From Bacteroidales bacterium (GTDB lineage Bacteria; Bacteroidota; Bacteroidia; Bacteroidales; Paludibacteraceae): a stretch of DNA of 11,433 bases. The notes beneath the pieces are model-generated. The model was not told where the DNA came from, did no database searches, and saw nothing but the letters and a program-made list of their open reading frames with translations. This document shows, in pieces, positions 7,390-11,433 of this stretch. Each line of letters opens with the position of its first letter. Positions within the stretch are counted from its first letter, which is position 1. The position numbers and the translations under genes are program-made. The stretch is from assembly GCA_900771035.1 (NCBI GenBank), contig CAAGML010000041.1, positions 1 through 11,433 of the forward strand. Direction: 5' to 3'.

Positions 7390-7422
7390 TACGTCTATGG
7401 TTTGCATGGGCTACGTCTTTGG
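7390..7422 (+). repeat. 33-bp dispersed repeat, copy 2
   Basis: This is identical to 1659-1691. It sits about 30-65 bases into the predicted leader of the dehydrogenase gene. The internal pair of 11-mers (minus strand CCAWAGACGTA) at 22-bp spacing would place two protein-binding sites on one DNA face, or could act in the mRNA. Confidence 0.75.
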
Positions 7423-7494
7423 ATTGTGCCAAATTAATGTTTCATCATCAAATAAAAACATAATTAGTAGAACAATCCTTAAATTCAAAACAAT

Positions 7495-8697
7495 ATGATA
7501 AACGTAATAGGACTCGGATATATAGGTCTTCCGACTGCCCTTATGATGGCAAGTCACGGAGTGAAAGTAATCGGAACAGACTACAACAAGGAACTTGTCG
7601 ATACCCTCAACGCAGGCAAGACAACGTTCAAGGAAGAGGGTCTGGACGAACTCTTCCACAATGCGGTAAAGGCAGGCATCAAGTTCACAACAGAGTATCA
7701 GAAGACGGATATGTACATCGTATCAGTACCCACCCCATACGACAAGTTCTCCAAGAAAGTCGATGCCTGCTATGTGGTGGCAGCTGTCAAGGAGATTCTG
7801 AAAGTTTGTCCGGATGAGGCAACTATAGTAATCGAAAGCACTGTCAGTCCTGGAACGATTGACAAATTTGTCCGTCCTGTGGTAAACAGAAACATACACC
7901 TCGTCCATGCCCCTGAGCGCATCATCCCCGGCAATATGGTCTTTGAACTCCTTCACAACAACAGAACCATTGGTGCGGACAACAAGGAAATAGGCGAGAA
8001 GGTGAAGAGGTTTTACGCTTCCTTCTGCCAGGGCGAGATAGTCGTTACCGACATCCGCACGGCCGAGATGACCAAGGTCGTTGAGAATACTTTCCGTGCA
8101 GTGAACATTGCCTTTGCCAATGAGCTTGCCCGCATCTGCCGTCATGACAATATGGATGTCTATGAGATTATCAAAATCTGCAATATGCACCCCCGCGTGA
8201 ACATCCTCCAGCCAGGTCCCGGAGTAGGCGGTCATTGCATCAGTGTTGACCCTTGGTTCCTTGTGGGCGACTACCCTTCACTCGCCAAGGTCATTGACGA
8301 GAGTATGCGCACCAACGACAGCCAGCCTCAGTTTGTGCTCAACCGTATTTATGAGATTATGGAGGAGAAAGGCATAACAGACGACCGCAGAGTGGGTCTC
8401 TATGGCATCACCTATAAGGAGAATGTGGATGACGTCCGTGAGAGTCCTACACTCCAGATGATTGAGACTCAGGAGCGTCATCTTGCCCGTCCGCTGAAGA
8501 GTTTCGACCCTTTCTATACTGAGAAAGAGATTGTGAAGAATCAGGTGCTGGATTTCGATGAGTTCCTGAATGGTGTTGATATGGTGGTGATTATGGTGAA
8601 GCACGACCATATCAAGGTGAATTGGGAAAAACTGGAGGGAAAAGTTATTCTTGACTGTTTCAATATCTGTCCATTGGATAACACATACCACATATAA
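7495..8697 (+). CDS. wecC: UDP-N-acetyl-D-mannosamine dehydrogenase
   Basis: The enzyme oxidises UDP-ManNAc to UDP-ManNAcA with two NAD+, supplying an acidic sugar for surface polysaccharides. The 400-residue product has the three-part UDP-glucose/GDP-mannose dehydrogenase layout. The NAD-binding motif is GLGYIG (6-11), followed by SVPTPYD (77-83), ESTVSPGT (114-121, Glu114), APERIIPGN (139-147), the lysine-containing helix AEMTKVVENTFRAVNIAFANE (190-210, Lys194) and the catalytic cysteine in GPGVGGHCISVDPWF (241-255, Cys248). The C-terminal UDP-sugar domain includes GITYKENVDDVRESPT. The APERIIPG and VDPWFL wording fits WecC better than UDP-glucose dehydrogenase. The epimerase WecB that supplies its substrate is not in the window. 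No terminator follows; a 56-codon frame begins 16 bases downstream. Confidence 0.87.
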   Translation: MINVIGLGYIGLPTALMMASHGVKVIGTDYNKELVDTLNAGKTTFKEEGLDELFHNAVKAGIKFTTEYQKTDMYIVSVPTPYDKFSKKVDACYVVAAVKEILKVCPDEATIVIESTVSPGTIDKFVRPVVNRNIHLVHAPERIIPGNMVFELLHNNRTIGADNKEIGEKVKRFYASFCQGEIVVTDIRTAEMTKVVENTFRAVNIAFANELARICRHDNMDVYEIIKICNMHPRVNILQPGPGVGGHCISVDPWFLVGDYPSLAKVIDESMRTNDSQPQFVLNRIYEIMEEKGITDDRRVGLYGITYKENVDDVRESPTLQMIETQERHLARPLKSFDPFYTEKEIVKNQVLDFDEFLNGVDMVVIMVKHDHIKVNWEKLEGKVILDCFNICPLDNTYHI

Positions 8698-8713
8698 AAT
8701 AATAACTCAATGA

Positions 8714-8884
8714 ATGTATCATTTCGGTAATCACAGACTTATTAGCGAAAACGGACATGCCAAAGTTGTTGAAAACGGATTCTGGCAAGGCACCGTTGTA
8801 TATTTGGAAATAACAACTTCTAAGGAAATCGACCCTAACGATGTTGTAGAGCATCGGACTGATGCCGATGCTCAGTACAGGTGA
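8714..8884 (+). pseudogene. Short frame cut off by a repeat end, probable gene remnant
   Basis: A 56-codon frame begins with MYHFGNHRLIS and ends DADAQYR. It starts 16 bases after the wecC stop. Its composition (mixed charged and hydrophobic residues, VVENGFWQGTVVYLEI) looks like real protein. Its last sense codon and its stop (AGG TGA) come from the first bases of the repeat end GGTGAGTTC at 8880, so the original gene was probably longer. It could instead be a complete small protein that happens to end there. No family is recognised. Confidence 0.45.
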
Positions 8885-8925
8885 GTTCTATAAATTCATT
8901 TTGAGTGTTTTTGGAGTTTGTTTGT
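8880..8925 (+). repeat. Repeat end of the GGTGAGTTCTATAAATTCA family
   Basis: The 19-bp terminal sequence (8880-8898) is identical to the ends of the 95-bp element. The following roughly 25 bases (TTTTGAGTGTTTTTGGAGTTT) match the interior next to the right end of that element, read inverted. No inverted mate is seen downstream, so this is a lone or truncated end. Confidence 0.75.
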
Positions 8926-8935
8926 TTTGTAGAGA

Positions 8936-8978
8936 GGGGGTACACAAGAAAAATAACTGTTCGGAAAAAACTGTTTTT
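8936..8978 (+). repeat. Left 43-bp terminal inverted repeat
   Basis: Exact inverse of 9386-9428. The match stops outward at the GGGGG run and inward after CTGTTTTT. Confidence 0.9.
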
Positions 8979-9385
8979 TACCCTTTAATCACCTATTAAA
9001 CTGCATTTTGAGTTCCGAACAGTTTCACGAAATAACTGTTCGAAACTGTTCGTCTGTTTCATGCGTGTGGTTTTATTGAAAATTCTATCAAAACGAAATG
9101 AAATAGTGGTTATCGCTAAAATAATGGAGTGTGAATTTTAACATTTGAGAGAGTGTTTTTTTGGTTCTACAGGTTTTTCTATGGTTCGGTAGGGGTTGCT
9201 TTGGGCTTGCTCTTTTTTAAGTTTGGTTTGCATTTGGGAAAAGTCTCTTAATCAAGAAATGAGGGTTTTTGAATTTAACTGGATTTATGGTTTTTTCACA
9301 AGGCAAACGGGCGAACAGTTTCGAACAGTTTTTTCGGGAAACTGTTCGCTTGTTAAAACATTATATATCTGCCTGTTAAATATCG

Positions 9386-9428
9386 AAAAACAGTTTTTTC
9401 CGAACAGTTATTTTTCTTGTGTACCCCC
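9386..9428 (-). repeat. Right 43-bp terminal inverted repeat
   Basis: Exact inverse of 8936-8978, ending in the CCCCC run at 9424-9428. Confidence 0.9.
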
Positions 9429-9592
9429 ACCTGTCAGAATACCGTATTGGTATTGCTTTGTTACCCAGGGGTTACACCATAGGCTGATTTATGTCGCGCC
9501 TATTGCGCTTCGAGTTTGCATGTAAAGTTAACCGCACGAAACGTTATAGAGCCATAAAATTTGCCGCAACACAAATATTTCTTTCAAAATCC
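9429..9592. other. Spacer between the symmetric element and the ATPase promoter
   Basis: No gene is supported. Two small hairpins are present: ATACC/GGTAT around 9439-9453 and GCGC/GCGC around 9496-9508. The open frames crossing this stretch also run through the symmetric element and look accidental. Confidence 0.5.
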
Positions 9593-9593
9593 T

Positions 9594-9624
9594 TTTGTCA
9601 CGTCAGAAAAATATCGTACCTTTG
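9594..9624 (+). promoter_or_regulatory. Promoter of the ATPase gene
   Basis: TTTG (9594-9597) and TACCTTTG (9617-9624) are 19 bases apart, with ATCG before the -7 element. The region closely resembles the tRNA-Leu promoter at 1341-1371. The predicted start is near 9631, leaving a leader of about 134 bases. Confidence 0.78.
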
Positions 9625-9681
9625 CGTCATTGCTTGGATTAAAATATACAGCAAAGATAATCAGCAATATAACAACACAAT

Positions 9682-9751
9682 AGCAACCTATAGGCATTCG
9701 TACAACGCCTTATAGTTGCTCCTTAACTCATTTTTTTTGACACTTAAGGAG
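9682..9751 (+). promoter_or_regulatory. Structured leader that can sequester the Shine-Dalgarno sequence
   Basis: Hairpin A pairs 9682-9695 with 9707-9720 (AGCAAC...GTTGCT, with bulges). Hairpin B pairs CTCCTTAA (9719-9726) exactly with TTAAGGAG (9744-9751) around a loop containing eight T. The two share bases 9719-9720, so they partly exclude each other. AAGGAG at 9746-9751 is a strong Shine-Dalgarno match 13 bases before the ATG at 9765, unusual among the genes of this window, and is hidden when hairpin B forms. No leader peptide start is seen. A regulatory role is inferred. Confidence 0.45.
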
Positions 9752-9764
9752 TCTGTATAACATC

Positions 9765-11195
9765 ATGGCACAACAAATAATCGGCAGGGAGACCGAGATA
9801 AAACTTCTAAACGACTGCTACGAATCAAGCAAAGCAGAATTAGTAGCAGTTTATGGTCGAAGAAGGATTGGAAAGACTTTTCTTGTCAAAAGTTTATTTC
9901 AAGAAAGGTTCGATTTCTTTGTCACCGGCATGTATCAGGGGAAGCTGAAGGATCAATTGGCAATATGGAACAAGAAACTGAATGAATTTTCTGGATTCAA
10001 CCATAAAACACCTCATTCGTGGGACGAAGCATTCGACCAGCTGAAACATTACATTTTGTCCATAAAAAAGAAAAAAGTTGTCATATTCATCGACGAAATG
10101 CCTTGGTTTGATACGCCAAAGTCTAATTTCGTACGGGCTTTCGAATTTTTCTGGAACGACTGGGCATCGACACAGGAGAACTTGCTGATGATTGTATGCG
10201 GTTCTGCAACAACATGGATGAACGACAATGTAATATCACAGAAAGGAGGTCTCCACAACCGAGTAACCAGAAGAATCAGGCTTTCGCAATTTGACTTGCA
10301 TGAAACAGCACTTTTCTTAGAATCAAAAAACATCAAGTGGAACAAACAGCAAATAGCAGAATGCTATATGATATTGGGCGGCACACCCTATTATCTGGAT
10401 TTGCTTCAGAAAAGCAAAAGTTTGGTTCAGAATATAGATTTTCTGTTTTTCCGCCAAAATGCAGAATTGGCTTGTGAATATGACGTGTTGTTGAACTCAC
10501 TTTTCAAAAATGCCCAGACTTACAGGAAAATCATCGAGTTGCTTGCCAAACACGGAGCAGGCATGACTCGCAAGGAATTGGCTGAAGGGACAAAAACACC
10601 GGTTGGCGGCTCATTGACAGAACAATTGGACAACCTGAAAAACTGTGATTTTATCAGGTCATATTCCTCGTTTGGTAAAACGGAACGCGATACTATGTAT
10701 CAACTTTGCGACATGTTCATCTTGTTCTATCTGAGATTTGTCAGGAACAAAGGAGGTCAGGACGAATCATTTTGGACAAATTCGCTTGACAATCCATCTC
10801 GAAGAGCATGGTCTGGCTACGCTTTTGAACAGATTTGTTTCGGACATATACAACAAATCAAGAAAAGTTTAGGTATAAGTGGGGTATTGAGCAATGTCTG
10901 TTCCTGGTATCGTAAGGCAGACAGGTCAACTGGCACGAAAGGCCGGCAGATAGATATGCTGATAGAACGCCGGGATAATGTCATAAATATTTGTGAAGCC
11001 AAATTCAGCAACAAGCCATTCACTGTCACAGAGAGTTACCTTCAGGAAATGTATGCGAGAATGGAGGATTTCAGAAATTTCACAAAAACAGATGCCGCAT
11101 TGCACTTGACCATGATTGCTTCTGCCGGAATAGCTCCCAACGAATATGCAGAATCAATCAACAACGTCATAACACTTGACGACCTATTCAAATAA
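9765..11195 (+). CDS. ATP-binding protein with AAA-type ATPase and DUF234-like C-terminal domains
   Basis: The 476-residue product has an ATPase_2 (archaeal-type) P-loop domain. Walker A is GRRRIGKT (31-38), Walker B is VVIFIDEMPWF (105-115), the sensor-1-like stretch is CGSATTWM (145-152), and GGLHNR and LGGTPYYL (204-211) are typical of the family. A winged-helix-like segment follows (about 245-330). The C-terminal region resembles DUF234 of the PD-(D/E)XK nuclease fold, with E355, D397 in GRQIDMLI, and E411-x-K413 in CEAKF. These would form an intact catalytic site. Such proteins are common and often multicopy in Bacteroidales and archaea; their function is not settled, and a link to mobile DNA or defence is speculation. 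No paired gene follows in the window. It appears more AT-rich than rsmE or ruvC and is flanked by repeat elements, consistent with transfer. Confidence 0.9.
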   Translation: MAQQIIGRETEIKLLNDCYESSKAELVAVYGRRRIGKTFLVKSLFQERFDFFVTGMYQGKLKDQLAIWNKKLNEFSGFNHKTPHSWDEAFDQLKHYILSIKKKKVVIFIDEMPWFDTPKSNFVRAFEFFWNDWASTQENLLMIVCGSATTWMNDNVISQKGGLHNRVTRRIRLSQFDLHETALFLESKNIKWNKQQIAECYMILGGTPYYLDLLQKSKSLVQNIDFLFFRQNAELACEYDVLLNSLFKNAQTYRKIIELLAKHGAGMTRKELAEGTKTPVGGSLTEQLDNLKNCDFIRSYSSFGKTERDTMYQLCDMFILFYLRFVRNKGGQDESFWTNSLDNPSRRAWSGYAFEQICFGHIQQIKKSLGISGVLSNVCSWYRKADRSTGTKGRQIDMLIERRDNVINICEAKFSNKPFTVTESYLQEMYARMEDFRNFTKTDAALHLTMIASAGIAPNEYAESINNVITLDDLFK

Positions 11196-11229
11196 CGACT
11201 GACCTACAACTAACAACGTTACCCACATC

Positions 11230-11271
11230 AACCCGTTAATTACAGGCTCTATAACGAATGGAGTGGGTTTA
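11230..11271 (+). terminator. Weak possible terminator after the ATPase gene
   Basis: AACCC (11230-11234) can pair with GGGTT near 11266-11270, and CGTTA with TAACG inside it, but a large asymmetric loop and the lack of a clean T tract make this doubtful. Confidence 0.2.
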
Positions 11272-11280
11272 TTCACTGAA

Positions 11281-11433
11281 GGTGAGTTCTATAAATTCAC
11301 CGTTATGTTAAACGAATAAAGATAAGCATCAAATAAACTTTTTGGTGTTTTCGAAGTTTCTTTTTGATAAATTACGCTGCACCTCAGCAATTCAAGCAGA
11401 GCTTGATTGCCTTCGGTTTGCAGTAATTTTGGC
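11281..11433 (+). repeat. Repeat family copy running off the right edge, with hairpin block
   Basis: The 19-bp end GGTGAGTTCTATAAATTCA (11281-11299) and the next roughly 40 bases match the left part of the 95-bp element. From 11341 the sequence resembles the inverted right part (GTGTTTTCGAAGTTTCTTTTT). A nested hairpin follows: AAATTAC-GC-TGCA (11369-11381) pairs with TGCAGTAATTT (11419-11429), enclosing GCAATTCAAGC (11387-11397) with GCTTGATTGC (11401-11410). The other end is beyond the window. Confidence 0.65.

Larger units (their letters stand above)
8936..9428. mobile_element. 493-bp non-coding element with 43-bp perfect terminal inverted repeats
   Basis: Bases 8936-8978 and 9386-9428 are exact inverse copies over 43 bp, starting GGGGGTACACAAG and containing AACTGTTCGG. 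A second, nearly perfect inverted block of about 43 bp lies inside them (about 9016-9058 and 9306-9348). Eight copies of the 9-mer AACTGTTCG occupy mirror-image positions. The 259-base centre (9053-9311) is AT-rich with no plausible gene. The pattern fits a non-autonomous transposon served in trans by a protein that binds the 9-mer; a replication or structured-RNA role is not excluded. No clear target duplication is visible at the flanks. Confidence 0.75.

Noticed and set aside
7246..7437. A 63-codon plus-strand frame ending YVYGLHGLRLWIVPN
   Set aside because: It crosses the promoter of the dehydrogenase gene and starts upstream of it; the only shared peptide comes from the DNA repeat.
7455..7482. 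Possible further degenerate copy of the 19-bp repeat end (AATTAGTAGAACAATCC)
   Set aside because: Too many mismatches and no matching interior; may be chance similarity in AT-rich sequence.
8936..9428. CRISPR array built from AACTGTTCG units
   Set aside because: The units are only 9 bp, occur in both orientations, have irregular spacing within each half, and no cas genes are present.
9196..9525. A 109-codon frame starting in the symmetric element
   Set aside because: It runs through the right terminal inverted repeat and has odd composition; no domain or start signal.

Overview
The window looks like a chromosomal segment of a Bacteroidales bacterium, probably Prevotella-like (inference). 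The main evidence is five promoters of the Bacteroidetes type (TAnnTTTG at -7, usually with a TTTG-like -33 box 19-20 bases upstream), the general lack of Shine-Dalgarno sequences, and housekeeping proteins with Bacteroidetes-style sequence. All main genes read through without visible frameshifts.

Layout: a repeat cassette (1-165); a mannose-1-phosphate guanylyltransferase gene on the minus strand (181-1245); a divergently transcribed tRNA-Leu(UAG) with a strong terminator (1411-1529); a gene-poor stretch holding a 33-bp dispersed repeat and a 95-bp miniature inverted-repeat element (1530-1928). Next comes a plus-strand gene run (1929-6315): an unrecognised 485-residue protein, a small lipoprotein, the 16S rRNA methyltransferase RsmE, the Holliday junction resolvase RuvC and a secreted CapA-like protein. 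This run ends one base away from a convergent RluA-family pseudouridine synthase gene (6317-7204). A divergent promoter pair then serves that gene and a UDP-N-acetylmannosamine dehydrogenase gene (7495-8697).

Downstream of the dehydrogenase the sequence becomes accessory. A 56-codon frame is cut off by a repeat end (8714-8884). A 493-bp non-coding element follows (8936-9428), with 43-bp perfect terminal inverted repeats and a mirror-symmetric array of eight copies of the 9-mer AACTGTTCG. Last is an AAA-type ATPase with a PD-(D/E)XK-like C-terminal region (9765-11195), with its own promoter and a structured leader that can hide its ribosome-binding site. A further copy of the repeat family runs off the right edge.

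Functionally, manC (GDP-mannose), the dehydrogenase (UDP-ManNAcA) and possibly the CapA-like protein fit cell-surface polysaccharide synthesis. RsmE, RuvC, RluA and the tRNA are housekeeping. The least explained material is the non-coding symmetric element, the repeat families, and the two uncharacterised proteins ahead of rsmE.
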